A DNA stretch of 64,000 nucleotides from Thermohalobaculum sp038528605 (GCA_038528605.1 JBCBEP010000002.1:16492-80491); one strand, 5' to 3'. Numbered from the stretch's first letter, positions 52,049-60,795 are shown. The notes: generated from the sequence alone by a model not told the origin. Program-made: numbers and translations.

Positions 52049-53002
52049 ATGAGCGCGGTGTGGCAGATGACGGCGAGCCGGATCGCTCTCGGTTTCGTCA
52101 CCCTCTTCATAATCTCCCTCATCATCTTCGGCGCGCTCGAGCTGCTGCCGGGCGACCTTGCGGAGGAGATCCTGGGCCAGGCCGCCACCGAGGAGACGGT
52201 CGCCGCCTTCCGGCGCGAGCTCGGCCTCGATCAACCGGCCTACGTTCGGTACTTCGACTGGCTCGGCGGCGCGATCGTCGGCGATTTCGGCAACAGCCTC
52301 GCCAACGGCCGCCCGGTGGCGGAGCTCATCAGCGGCCGGCTCGGCAACACGCTCTTCCTTGCGGCTCTCTCGGCGCTGATCGCCGTGCCGCTCAGCCTCT
52401 TCCTCGGGATCCTCGCGGCCCTCTTCCGGAACTCGCTATACGACCGGGCGGTGAACGTCTTCACCCTCTCCTCGATCTCGTTCCCGGAGTTCTTCGTCGC
52501 CTACATCCTGATCTATTTCCTCGCCCAGTCGGGCCTCTTCCCGTCCATGTCGAACATCTCCGACGATATGGGGCTGATGGAGCGGGTCTATCGGAGCTTC
52601 CTGCCGGCACTTACGCTGACGCTGGTCGTCACCGCCCACATGATGCGCATGACGCGGGCGGCGATCATCAACCTCCTGGCCTCGCCCTATATCGAGATGG
52701 CGCGGCTCAAAGGCGTCAAGCCCGCTCGCATCATCCTGCAGCACGCGCTGCCGAACGCGCTCGCGCCCATCATCAACGTGATCGCCCTCAACCTCGCCTA
52801 TCTCATCACCGGCGTGGTCGTGGTCGAGGTGGTGTTCGTCTACCCGGGGATGGGCCAGCTGATGGTGGACAGCGTGGCGAAGCGCGACGTGACCGTTGTG
52901 CAGTCCTGCGCCCTCATCTTCGCGCTGGCCTATGTGGCGCTGAACCTTCTGGCCGACATCCTGTCGACCCTCTCCAACCCCCGTCTCGTGCATAGGCGCT
53001 GA
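52049..53002 (+). CDS. Peptide-type ABC transporter permease (DppB-like), second system
   Basis: The 317-residue permease begins with a span (ALGFVTLFIISLIIFGALEL) and has FRRELGLDQPAYVRYFDWLG, IVGDFGNSLANGRPVAEL and a domain of five further spans. The ATPase-contact loop is YIEMARLKGVKPARIILQHA and the closing segment VFVYPGMGQLMVDSVAKRD. These are DppB-family marks. It is the first gene of a three-gene unit with no binding-protein gene before or after it. ATG 52049 has GGAGG six bases upstream. It differs clearly from the DppB-like protein at 43598-44575, so the two systems are not a recent duplication. Confidence 0.91.
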   Translation: MSAVWQMTASRIALGFVTLFIISLIIFGALELLPGDLAEEILGQAATEETVAAFRRELGLDQPAYVRYFDWLGGAIVGDFGNSLANGRPVAELISGRLGNTLFLAALSALIAVPLSLFLGILAALFRNSLYDRAVNVFTLSSISFPEFFVAYILIYFLAQSGLFPSMSNISDDMGLMERVYRSFLPALTLTLVVTAHMMRMTRAAIINLLASPYIEMARLKGVKPARIILQHALPNALAPIINVIALNLAYLITGVVVVEVVFVYPGMGQLMVDSVAKRDVTVVQSCALIFALAYVALNLLADILSTLSNPRLVHRR

Positions 53003-53005
53003 TCC

Positions 53006-53926
53006 ATGGAGTTCCTCACAAACCTCGCCTGGTTCGCCGGCGTCCTCGCCGCCTGCGCCGCCGTCGCCTGGGTCTTCCGCCTGCCTTTCCGCTTTGTCGG
53101 CGCGGACTGGGCCCGGCCCTTCGCCCAGATGCCGCTCACCGCAAGCTTCGGCATCCTGATCGTCGCGATCTACGCCATCGTCTCGATCTTCGCGCCCATC
53201 ATCGCGCCCTTTGGGGAGCGCGAGATCGTGGATGCCGAGTACCTGCCCTGGGACGACACCTATCTCCTCGGCACGGACAATCTGGGGCGGGACATGCTCT
53301 CTCGCCTCATCTACGGCGCGCAGAACACGGTGGGTATCGCGTTCCTCACCACCGGCATCGCCTTCGTGGCGGGCGCCATCCCCGGCCTCCTCGCCGCCAC
53401 GCTCGGCGGCTGGGTCGACCAGGTGCTGAGCCGCTTTGTCGACGTGCTGATGGCCATCCCGCCGCTGATCTTCGCGCTCCTGCTGCTCACCATCGTGGGC
53501 ACCTCGATCACCAACATGATCATCGTGATCGCCCTCATCGAAGCCACTCGCGTCTATCGCCTGGCCCGCGCGGTCGCCGGCGGCGTGGTGGTCATGGACT
53601 ATATCGAGGCGGCGAAGCTCCGCGGCGAAGGTCTCGTCTGGCTCATCGGCCGCGAGATCCTGCCCAACACCACCGCGCCGCTGATCGCGGAGTTCGGACT
53701 GCGCTTCTGCTTCACCATTCTGCTGATCTCGGCCCTCAGCTTCCTCGGCCTCGGCATCCAGCCGCCCACGGCCGACTGGGGCTCGATGGTGCGGGACAAC
53801 GCGACGCTGATCACCTTCGGGGACATCACGCCGCTCCTCCCCGCCGCCGCCATCGCGCTGCTCACCGTGGCCGTGAACTTCGTTGTCGACTGGATGCTGC
53901 ACCGCGCGAGCGGGCTGAAGGAGTGA
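53006..53926 (+). CDS. Peptide-type ABC transporter permease (DppC-like), second system
   Basis: The 306-residue permease has an N-terminal extra hydrophobic segment (LTNLAWFAGVLAACAAVAWV) before the usual first span (TASFGILIVAIYAIVSIFAP). The DppC mark LLGTDNLGRDMLSRLIYGAQ follows, then five spans, the loop YIEAAKLRGEGLVWLIGREI and ISALSFLGLGIQPPTADWGS. The extra N-terminal span is uncommon and could change how it sits with the partner permease. It starts 3 bp after the DppB-like gene and ends 4 bp before the ATPase gene, so the three are tightly co-translated. Confidence 0.9.
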   Translation: MEFLTNLAWFAGVLAACAAVAWVFRLPFRFVGADWARPFAQMPLTASFGILIVAIYAIVSIFAPIIAPFGEREIVDAEYLPWDDTYLLGTDNLGRDMLSRLIYGAQNTVGIAFLTTGIAFVAGAIPGLLAATLGGWVDQVLSRFVDVLMAIPPLIFALLLLTIVGTSITNMIIVIALIEATRVYRLARAVAGGVVVMDYIEAAKLRGEGLVWLIGREILPNTTAPLIAEFGLRFCFTILLISALSFLGLGIQPPTADWGSMVRDNATLITFGDITPLLPAAAIALLTVAVNFVVDWMLHRASGLKE

Positions 53927-53930
53927 CCCG

Positions 53931-55616
53931 ATGACCGACGCCTTCGCCAACAAGCCCGTGCTGCTCGAGATGAAGGACGTCTTCATCGAGGGAAAGTCCG
54001 GCGACAACTGGAACCCGATCATCAACGGCGCCTCGCTCACCCTGCGAAAGGGCGAGGTGCTCGGTCTCATCGGCGAGTCCGGCGCCGGCAAATCCACCCT
54101 CGGCCTCGCGGCCATGGGCTATGTGCGCGGCGGCTGCCGGATCAAATCGGGCAGCATCAACTTTGACGGTATGGAGCTCACCACCACCTCCGAGACCATG
54201 CGCCGGGGCCTCCGCGGCAAGCGCATTGCCTATGTCGCCCAGTCCGCGGCCGCCAGCTTCAACCCTGCCCATAAGCTCATCGACCAGTACTGCGAGGCGC
54301 CGGTCGAGCACGGCGTGATGCCCCGGAGCGAGGCGGAGAGCGACGCGGTCGATCTCTATCGCCGCATGCGCCTGCCGAACCCGGACGAGATCGGCTTCCG
54401 CTACCCCCACCAGGTCTCCGGCGGCCAGCTCCAGCGCGCGATGACCGCCATGGCCATGGCCTGCCGCCCCGACCTCATCATCTTCGACGAGCCGACCACC
54501 GCGCTCGACGTGACCACCCAGATCGAGGTGCTCGCGGCCATCCGCGACATCGTGGAGCAGTTCGACACCGCCGCCATCTACATCACCCACGATCTCGCGG
54601 TGGTGGCCCAGATGGCGGACCGGATCAAAGTGCTCCTGAAGGGCGACGAGGTGGAGGAGGCGGACACCGCTTCCATGTTGGCGGCGCCGCAGGAGGAGTA
54701 CACCAAGTCCCTCTGGGCCGTGCGCGCCTATGCCCGCGCCGAGCAGCCGGCGCCGGAAGCCGGCAGCGTGCCCATTATGAAGCTCGACCGCGTCGATGCC
54801 GCCTACGGCAAGGTGCCGGTCCTCCATAATGTAAGCTTTGAGATCCATGCGGGCCGCACCGTCGCGGTGGTCGGCGAGTCGGGCTCCGGCAAGTCCACCG
54901 CCGCGCGCGTCATCACCGGCCTCCTGCCCCCGAAACAGGGCGAGGTGCAGTTCAAGGGCGAGGCGCTGCCGGCGGACTACCGCCAGCGCTCGAAGGACCA
55001 GCTCCGCCAGGCGCAGATGATCTACCAGATGGCGGACACCGCGCTGAACCCCAAGTCCCGCATCCGCGAGCTGATCGGCCGGCCGGCGCAGTTCTATGGC
55101 GGCCTCTCCGGCAAGGCGCTGGAGGAGCGGGTGCGCGAGCTTCTGAACCTCATCGAGCTCGAGCCCGACCAGTATATCGACCGTCTGCCCTCCGAGCTCT
55201 CCGGCGGCCAGAAGCAGCGCATCGGCATCGCCCGGGCGCTGGCCGCCGAGCCCAGCTTCATCATCTGCGACGAGGTGACCTCCGCCCTCGATCAGTTGGT
55301 CGCCGAAGGCATCCTGAAGCTCCTCGACCGGCTCCAGCGCGAGTTCAACCTGGCCTACATGTTCATCACCCACGACCTCGCAACCGTGCGCGCGATCGCC
55401 GACGAGGTGGTGGTGATGAAGGAAGGCCGCGTGGTCGAGAAAGGCGGCAAGACCGACATGTTCAAGCCGCCCCACCACGCCTACACCGAACTCCTCCTCT
55501 CCTCCGTGCCGGAAATGGACCCCGACTGGCTCACCAACCTCCTCCGCGAACGCGCCGAAGGCGGCGCCGGCGCCTCGGAGGCGGAAATGGATGTCAGCGG
55601 TCTCTCGAAGAACTAG
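53931..55616 (+). CDS. ABC transporter ATP-binding protein with two fused ATPase domains (peptide type)
   Basis: The 561-residue protein is a tandem ATPase like GsiA or YejF. The first half has Walker A GLIGESGAGKSTLGLAAMGY (about residue 45), signature QVSGGQLQRAMTAMAMACRP, Walker B LIIFDEPTTALDVTTQ and YITHDLAVVAQMAD. The second half has VAVVGESGSGKSTAARVITG (about 316), ELSGGQKQRIGIARALAAEP, FIICDEVTSALDQLVA and FITHDLATVRAIAD. It energises the two permeases encoded upstream. Walker B of the second half reads DEVTSALD rather than DEPTSALD. With it the membrane part of an importer is complete, but no solute-binding protein is encoded nearby. Confidence 0.92.
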   Translation: MTDAFANKPVLLEMKDVFIEGKSGDNWNPIINGASLTLRKGEVLGLIGESGAGKSTLGLAAMGYVRGGCRIKSGSINFDGMELTTTSETMRRGLRGKRIAYVAQSAAASFNPAHKLIDQYCEAPVEHGVMPRSEAESDAVDLYRRMRLPNPDEIGFRYPHQVSGGQLQRAMTAMAMACRPDLIIFDEPTTALDVTTQIEVLAAIRDIVEQFDTAAIYITHDLAVVAQMADRIKVLLKGDEVEEADTASMLAAPQEEYTKSLWAVRAYARAEQPAPEAGSVPIMKLDRVDAAYGKVPVLHNVSFEIHAGRTVAVVGESGSGKSTAARVITGLLPPKQGEVQFKGEALPADYRQRSKDQLRQAQMIYQMADTALNPKSRIRELIGRPAQFYGGLSGKALEERVRELLNLIELEPDQYIDRLPSELSGGQKQRIGIARALAAEPSFIICDEVTSALDQLVAEGILKLLDRLQREFNLAYMFITHDLATVRAIADEVVVMKEGRVVEKGGKTDMFKPPHHAYTELLLSSVPEMDPDWLTNLLRERAEGGAGASEAEMDVSGLSKN

Positions 55617-55633
55617 ACCCTGAGCCCAACGCG

Positions 55634-55652
55634 CCCCGGGCTTGACCCGGGA
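55634..55652. repeat. CCCGGGCTTGACCCGGGA palindromic element between convergent genes
   Basis: CCCGGG is repeated around a TTGA centre (CCGGGCTTGACCCGG), forming a short stem. It lies 18 bp after the ABC ATPase stop, in the 148-bp space before the convergent ligase gene. This sequence is a familiar scattered intergenic element of Alphaproteobacteria and may act as a terminator or protein site. Confidence 0.5.
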
Positions 55653-55764
55653 CCTCTTCGAAGGCTGCCGGGAGGGCCCGGGACACATCGCACCGAGCGG
55701 CTCTGCACGGACGCTCAGTCCTGCGTGCGGGTTTCGCTGCGAGGGCCCCGTTGCGCGCGGAACG

Positions 55765-57306
55765 TCAGGACGCCCCGGCCCGGTCGAGCACGGCGACCGT
55801 TTCGCGGTAGAGGCGGTCGGCGCCGCGTTCGGAGCCGGCGACGCAGACGAGGCCAAGCTTGCCGAACTCCGAAAGCGCGCCAATCAGGTGGAAGACCACG
55901 CCCTCCTGGCGGCTCGTGTGGAAATGCAGGCCGTTTTCGACCGCGATGTCGATCAGGTCGTCAGGCGTCAGCCCTCGATACTGCGGCGCGGCCAGGTTGT
56001 CGGAGGCATAGTAGTAGAGCGGCCGGCCCGAGGGGGCGCGGAACGTGCCCGTCTCGGTATCGTAGTGCCCGTCCGTCAGGCTCTGGAGCATCAGGAACGG
56101 GTGCGTCGTGCCGCCCTTCCTGAGATTGATCTCGAGCGCGTAGTGCCGCCATCCCTCCCCCTCGCGCACCGACACGAAATCGACGCCGAAGCGGCCAAGC
56201 ACGCCTGCCTCCCGCAACTTCTCAGCGGCCGCCAGCCCCGCCTCCTGCACCGCCAGCCGGTAGGCCGCGTTCGCCGGGAAGCGGCAGCCCTCGAACACCT
56301 GCCCGCCGGTGCCCGTGGTTACCTGATCGTGGGTCGAGATCACGTCGAGATGGCCGAGCGGGTCTATCCGGTACTGGGCGGAGGGGGAGCGCTTGACCTT
56401 GCCCTCCACAAAGGCCTCGACCACCCCGCCCATCTCGACGAATTTCTCGGCGAAGGCGGGCCAGCTCATGCCTTCCGCCACGCAGCGGAGCTTCGGCAGC
56501 CGGTCGACCATCTCCGCCCGCAGCGCCTCCGGGCTCTCCTCGGCGCGGAAATCGAAGATCGCGTTGCCCTCGCCCGAAAACCCCTCGTTGACCTTCACCA
56601 CCGCCCGCCGCAGCCCCGGGTTGCGCGCCTTCAGCGCCACCAGCGCCTCGCCCATATCGGCCTCGTCGCGCAGGTCCTCCGCCCCGTCCGGCACCAGGAG
56701 GCCCGCTGCGCGGAAGAGCCGGCGCGACCCGCTTTTCGAGCCGAGCGGCAACAGGTCCGGGTCGCAGCCATAGACCGGCAAGCCCAGTGTAAGCGCGAGG
56801 TCGCGCTCCAGCGGCGAGACGTTGAAGCAGGTGAGATGCGCCGGCGTGTCCCCCTGCAGCGCCGCCCGCAGCCGTGCAATCACCCGCGGCCGCTCGAGCA
56901 CCTTCTCCGTCAGCGGCCGGGCCGAACCGTCATGGCAGGCGATGAGCGTCAGCCGCGCCATCGCATGGCTCCGCGGGATGCCCGTCAGCAGATGGAGGTA
57001 GTAGTCCACGATGCTCTGCGGCACCGGCTCGCTGCTGAGATAGACCACGCGGGTATTGGGATAGCGCAGGAGCAGCAGGAGGCAGAGGAGCCGCTGCTCA
57101 TACTGGAGCACACCCGTGATCTTGCCGAGCACCTCCTGGTCGAGCGACAGGCTTGGCAGCACCACCACCGTCTGCGGGCGCAGCCGGTCGGATGAGCGCT
57201 CGAACCAGCGGGCCAGCCCCTGCTGCAGCGCCGTGAAATCGGCGGCCCCTTCCGGCGCCGTTCCCGGCGAGCCCTCGTTCACCCTGTCCAGGAGAGCCTC
57301 CCGCAT
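55765..57306 (-). CDS. PGM1-related peptide-ligase-like ATP-grasp protein
   Basis: The 513-residue protein resembles the ATP-grasp family named after PGM1, the peptide ligase of pheganomycin synthesis. An N-terminal domain holds VVVLPSLSLDQEVLGKITGV and LLLRYPNTRVVYLSSEPVP. The ATP-grasp part from about residue 190 has GSKSGSRRLFRAAGLLVPDG, AVVKVNEGFSGEGNAIFDF (ATP lysine) and FGVDFVSVREGEG, then YALEINLRKGGTTHPFLMLQ with metal-binding Glu and Asn. PGM1 joins a peptide to an unusual amino acid, but most bacterial relatives have no known product. It lies 51 bp downstream of a histidine kinase gene on the same strand. ATG 57306 is chosen over TTG 57348. Confidence 0.78.
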   Translation of the reverse strand: MREALLDRVNEGSPGTAPEGAADFTALQQGLARWFERSSDRLRPQTVVVLPSLSLDQEVLGKITGVLQYEQRLLCLLLLLRYPNTRVVYLSSEPVPQSIVDYYLHLLTGIPRSHAMARLTLIACHDGSARPLTEKVLERPRVIARLRAALQGDTPAHLTCFNVSPLERDLALTLGLPVYGCDPDLLPLGSKSGSRRLFRAAGLLVPDGAEDLRDEADMGEALVALKARNPGLRRAVVKVNEGFSGEGNAIFDFRAEESPEALRAEMVDRLPKLRCVAEGMSWPAFAEKFVEMGGVVEAFVEGKVKRSPSAQYRIDPLGHLDVISTHDQVTTGTGGQVFEGCRFPANAAYRLAVQEAGLAAAEKLREAGVLGRFGVDFVSVREGEGWRHYALEINLRKGGTTHPFLMLQSLTDGHYDTETGTFRAPSGRPLYYYASDNLAAPQYRGLTPDDLIDIAVENGLHFHTSRQEGVVFHLIGALSEFGKLGLVCVAGSERGADRLYRETVAVLDRAGAS

Positions 57307-57357
57307 TGCCACCCTGCCAGCGTCGCCCAAGCGAGCGGGAGGGGGCAAGGGGGAAGC

Positions 57358-58629
57358 TCAGATCGCCGGCGCCGGCACCGCAAGGCTGAAGACCGAGCCG
57401 CCCGGGCAGCGCGTGCGCTCGAGCTTCAGCTCGCACCCCGTTCGCTCCGCCACCTCCCGGCAGATCGCGAGGCCGAGGCCGAAGCCGCGCTGCCCGTCCT
57501 CCGGCACCGCATCGCCGGTCTCGAACCGGGCGAAGATGCGCTTGCGCGCAGCCTCCGGAATGCCCGGCCCGGTATCCGCCACCCGCAGGACAAGCCGCCC
57601 CCCCGCAACCTCCGCCGAGAGCACGATCTCGCCCGATCGGGTGAATTTCGCGGCATTGCCCACAAGATTGATCAGCACCTGCTCGATCCGCCGCGCATCC
57701 CCGTACCACGCGGCCGGCAGCTCGGGAGCAAGGTCCAGCCGCAGCGCCACATGCGCGCCCGTACGGTCCCGGAAAAGCTCATAGACCCCCCGAAGCAACG
57801 CATGCGGCGAGAACGGAGACTGATAGAGCCGCACCTTGTCCCGCCGAAGGGTTTCAAGCTCCAGAATATCGTCCGTGAACTGACGCATAAGCTCGGCGGA
57901 GTGGTCGATCATCTCGACGAACCGCTGCCCCTCTTTGTCCACATGCTTGCGCAGAAGCTGCGTCCCGCCCGAGACACCGTTCAGCAGTGAGCGCAGCTCA
58001 TGCCCCAGCGTCTGCAAGAAGCCGCTATGCGCCCGCTGCTCGTCCCGCCCCTCCGCGAGGAGCCGCCGCAGCCGCATCAGCTCCGCGCAGCGCCTGAACT
58101 CTGCCTCAACGGCAGATGCAAGGGTCTCGAGCGCCTCGCGGTCTTCACCCGACCATGCGCGCGGCTTGCCATCAATCGCGCAGAGAGCCCCGATCGGTTT
58201 GCCGGCAGGGTCGTGCAGCGGCACGCCGAGATAGGCTTGCACCTGGAGCGCGTCGATCGCCCCGTTCTCGGCCACATCCGGATGGTTGCGGGCATCCTCC
58301 ACCACGAACACACCGTCCCGCGCGACGCAGTACTGGCAGAAGGAATGGCTGATCGGCGTCTCGCTCAGCGTGGCCCATGGCTCATTCAGCCCGATCTGGG
58401 CCTGAAAGACCTGGCGCTCGGTCTCAACCACGGTCACCAGCGAAACGGGTACGCCCAAGGTTCGCGTCACCAGCCACACCGTCCGGTCAAGCGCCGCTTG
58501 AGCCTCCGCGCCGAAAGCTGTCTCCCAAGCATCGCCTTGCGCTTCGATCGATGGACGCCAGTACTGCAGCACCGGACCTCTCCTCTCGGGTGTGGGGCCG
58601 ATCAGGATGCAAACACTGTCTGACGCCAC
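57358..58629 (-). CDS. Sensor histidine kinase with GAF domain
   Basis: The 423-residue protein has an N-terminal GAF domain (about 35-180: VPVSLVTVVETERQVFQAQI, ISHSFCQYCVARDGVFVVED, AYLGVPLHDPAGKPIGALCA). A HisKA region follows with the phospho-accepting His in LQTLGHELRSLLNGVSG, then the ATPase domain with NLVGNAAKFT (N box), VADTGPGIPEAARKRIFARF (G1) and GFGLGLAICREVAE (G2). There is no membrane span, so it senses a cytoplasmic signal. The GAF cysteines and the phytochrome-like GxP wording hint at a chromophore or redox cue but do not show it. No response regulator is adjacent. The start is GTG 58629 at the divergent promoter region. Confidence 0.87.
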   Translation of the reverse strand: MASDSVCILIGPTPERRGPVLQYWRPSIEAQGDAWETAFGAEAQAALDRTVWLVTRTLGVPVSLVTVVETERQVFQAQIGLNEPWATLSETPISHSFCQYCVARDGVFVVEDARNHPDVAENGAIDALQVQAYLGVPLHDPAGKPIGALCAIDGKPRAWSGEDREALETLASAVEAEFRRCAELMRLRRLLAEGRDEQRAHSGFLQTLGHELRSLLNGVSGGTQLLRKHVDKEGQRFVEMIDHSAELMRQFTDDILELETLRRDKVRLYQSPFSPHALLRGVYELFRDRTGAHVALRLDLAPELPAAWYGDARRIEQVLINLVGNAAKFTRSGEIVLSAEVAGGRLVLRVADTGPGIPEAARKRIFARFETGDAVPEDGQRGFGLGLAICREVAERTGCELKLERTRCPGGSVFSLAVPAPAI

Positions 58630-58814
58630 CCGACCGTCAACTAGATTGTACCAGCGGAGATCTGGAAATCACCACGGATCGCCCATGGAAAGGTGTGATT
58701 AGCAACGTCTCCCAACTACCGGAAGCCATCTCCGCCACACGGAACCCGGATCGCCTCGACATCCCGGTGCCGGACAAGGCATAGATCGTGGAGCAAGCTG
58801 ACCCGCGCGAGTAG

Positions 58815-59654
58815 ATGACAGGCAACGCCTTTCAAAAAGTCTCCGATTGGAGCGACGCCTACGAGAACCGCGCCCATGTGCCCGGCTTTACGCGGTTTCT
58901 CGAAAGCTGGGCCGATGGTGGGGCCCGCGCGAGAGCTGCGCTGGCAGAAAAGGGGGACGGCGCCCTCGATCTCGCTTACGGGGCCGATCCGCGCCAGCAG
59001 CTCGACCTTTACCTCCCATCGGGCACCCCGAACGGCCTCGCGGTATTCGTTCATGGCGGCTACTGGCGCGCCTTCGGGCGGGAGAGCTTCGGCCATATGG
59101 CGCAAGGCATCCGCGCCGCGGGCTATGCCGTTGCGGTGCCTAGCTACCGGCTCGCCCCAACGGTGAGCGTTCCTCAGATCACGGCGAATATGGCCGCTGC
59201 CATCACCCTCGCCGCGGGCCGGATCGAGGGGCCGATCCTGCTGGCCGGCCACTCCGCCGGCGGCCATCTCGTAAGCCGCATGGGCCAGGCCGATGGCCCG
59301 CTCCCGGAAGCCGTGGCCAGCCGGATCGCCCACATCCTCACCATCAGCGGGCTCCACGACCTGCGGCCGCTGCTGCTGACGGACAAGAACGACGATCTGC
59401 GCCTCGACGCCGCCACCGCGCTTGCCGAGAGCCCCGCGCTCAGCACCCCGCGCGACGGCCTCCGCCTCACCGCCTGGGTGGGCGGGGACGAAAGGCCCGA
59501 ATTCATCCGCCAGTCCGCCCTCATCGCCAATATGTGGCTCGGTCTCGGCGCGGAGACGCGGCTGGTTATCGATCCCGGCCTCAACCATTTCGACGTGATC
59601 GAGCCGCTTGAGCACCCCGACAGCCCGATCACCCGCGCCTTCCTCGGCGCCTGA
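58815..59654 (+). CDS. Alpha/beta hydrolase, kynurenine formamidase-like
   Basis: The 279-residue hydrolase has the oxyanion motif VFVHGGYWRAFGRES, the nucleophile elbow LLAGHSAGGHLVSRM, an Asp region near IDPGLNHFDVIEPLE and the catalytic His in that last segment. The HGGYW form and the length resemble eukaryotic-type arylformamidases, which hydrolyse N-formylkynurenine. No tryptophan dioxygenase or kynureninase gene is nearby, so a general esterase is possible. It starts 186 bp from the divergent kinase gene with only a weak ribosome-binding site and is followed after 29 bp by the AsnC-type ligand domain gene. Confidence 0.78.
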   Translation: MTGNAFQKVSDWSDAYENRAHVPGFTRFLESWADGGARARAALAEKGDGALDLAYGADPRQQLDLYLPSGTPNGLAVFVHGGYWRAFGRESFGHMAQGIRAAGYAVAVPSYRLAPTVSVPQITANMAAAITLAAGRIEGPILLAGHSAGGHLVSRMGQADGPLPEAVASRIAHILTISGLHDLRPLLLTDKNDDLRLDAATALAESPALSTPRDGLRLTAWVGGDERPEFIRQSALIANMWLGLGAETRLVIDPGLNHFDVIEPLEHPDSPITRAFLGA

Positions 59655-59683
59655 CCCGCCCGAAGCCCATCGCGAGGCCCCCC

Positions 59684-59920
59684 ATGCAGTGCATCTTCGT
59701 CCAGCTCCGCTGCCGCCCCGGCACCACCTACAGCGTGGCCGACGCGATCTGGGACCGGGAGATCGTGAGCGAGCTCTACTCCACGAGCGGGGACTGGGAC
59801 CTGCTCGCGAAAATCTACATCCCCGCCGAGGAAGACATCGGCAAATGGCTCAACGAGCGCCTCCTCGACATCCCTGATATCGAGCGCACTCTAACCACCC
59901 TCACCTTCAAAGCCTTCTAG
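59684..59920 (+). CDS. Stand-alone Lrp/AsnC ligand-binding (RAM) domain protein
   Basis: The 78-residue protein is one alpha/beta RAM domain: MQCIFVQLRCRPGTTYSVAD, then GDWDLLAKIYIPAEEDIGKW and LTTLTFKAF, the standard end of Lrp/AsnC proteins. The N-terminal helix-turn-helix is absent, and no such sequence is found upstream. Stand-alone RAM proteins assemble as dimers to octamers and bind amino acids; they may modulate full-length Lrp relatives or act as sensors. It follows the hydrolase gene by 29 bp, so the two are probably transcribed together. Confidence 0.83.
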   Translation: MQCIFVQLRCRPGTTYSVADAIWDREIVSELYSTSGDWDLLAKIYIPAEEDIGKWLNERLLDIPDIERTLTTLTFKAF

Positions 59921-59980
59921 CACTCGGGCTGCGCGAGACGGCATGTCGAACGCTCCAGCAATGATCATCAGCTGTTACGG

Positions 59981-60024
59981 ACTGAATTTTCAGTATTGAC
60001 TGAAATTACTGGTATAGCTATCTC
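59981..60024 (+). promoter_or_regulatory. Promoter with overlapping ACTGAA operator-like repeats
   Basis: TTGACT (59996-60001) is followed after 17 bp by TATCTC (60019-60024), a fair sigma70-type pair in an unusually AT-rich patch. ACTGAA (59981-59986) and its complement TTCAGT (59989-59994) form a small palindrome just before the -35 box, and a further ACTGAA (59999-60004) overlaps it. The layout suggests repression. It would drive the DUF4166 gene at 60076, which has GGGAGG five bases before its ATG. Confidence 0.55.
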
Positions 60025-60075
60025 TTCCGTGCAGGCCGCACCGGCGTATGCCCGCAGCGAGGAAGGGAGGTCAGG

Positions 60076-60795
60076 ATGACGAGACCAGCAGTCATGGCCG
60101 AAAGGGAGCATGCCGGCGCCCTCAAAAGCATGCCCCCGGCACCCGCCTTCAACCCCCAGCACAGCACCACGCCCTGCGCGGCATCCATCGACGATCTCAG
60201 GTTCCGGAACCTCATAAGCGACGCGGCCTGGGAGCGGCTTCCCCATCCCGTCCGCCGCCGGTTCTCCAAACGCGTCGCCGGCGGCGGCAGCGTTGTCTAT
60301 GTGGGCGAGATCACCGAGGCCTCGCGCAACCTTGCGGGCCGGTGCCTCGCCGAGGTCCTGCGCCTCATCGGCGCGCCCCTTCCCCTCTCTGCCGCCACCG
60401 GCCTGCCCTCGGTCGTCAGCGTGACGGAGGATCGTTCGGGCGGCGGGCAGAACTGGACACGGATCCAGGGCACGACCAACGGCTTCCCGCAGGTCGTCCA
60501 CTCCGCCAAGCGCTTCTCCGGCCCGACCGGGCTTGAGGAGTACCTCTCGAAGCACATCAGCATGGCCCTCCGCATCGAGGCCGAGGCCCGGAGCCTCGTC
60601 TTCCGGTCGGACCATATCGCCTTCCATATCGGCGGCCGGCGCCTGCGCCTGCCGCGGCTCCTGTCACCGGGCGAGCTTACGGTTCGCCACCGGGAGATCG
60701 GCGCGGGCCGGTTCTCCTTCTCCATGACCCTCGTGCATCCCCTGCTCGGCCAACTCATCCACCAGTCGGGGATCTACCGGGAGGAACGGCAATGA
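60076..60795 (+). CDS. DUF4166 domain protein
   Basis: The 239-residue protein fits the DUF4166 family: WERLPHPVRRRFSKRVAGGG near residue 53, VVYVGEITEASRNLAGRCLA, SVTEDRSGGGQNWTRIQGTT, and a C-terminal beta-rich part ending FSMTLVHPLLGQLIHQSGIY. The function of this family is not known to me. It has no signal peptide or membrane span. It overlaps the next gene, a saccharopine-dehydrogenase-like oxidoreductase, by 4 bp; DUF4166 is often found beside or fused to such proteins, so the two should act together. The start is well supported by GGGAGG upstream of ATG 60076. Confidence 0.8.
   Translation: MTRPAVMAEREHAGALKSMPPAPAFNPQHSTTPCAASIDDLRFRNLISDAAWERLPHPVRRRFSKRVAGGGSVVYVGEITEASRNLAGRCLAEVLRLIGAPLPLSAATGLPSVVSVTEDRSGGGQNWTRIQGTTNGFPQVVHSAKRFSGPTGLEEYLSKHISMALRIEAEARSLVFRSDHIAFHIGGRRLRLPRLLSPGELTVRHREIGAGRFSFSMTLVHPLLGQLIHQSGIYREERQ

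Noticed and set aside
53862..55883. 673-codon minus-strand open frame opposite the two-domain ATPase
   Set aside because: The plus strand carries two full sets of Walker motifs; the minus frame has none.
58630..58814. Small open frames in the divergent region between kinase and hydrolase
   Set aside because: No ribosome-binding site or family-like residues; the region is better seen as promoter space.
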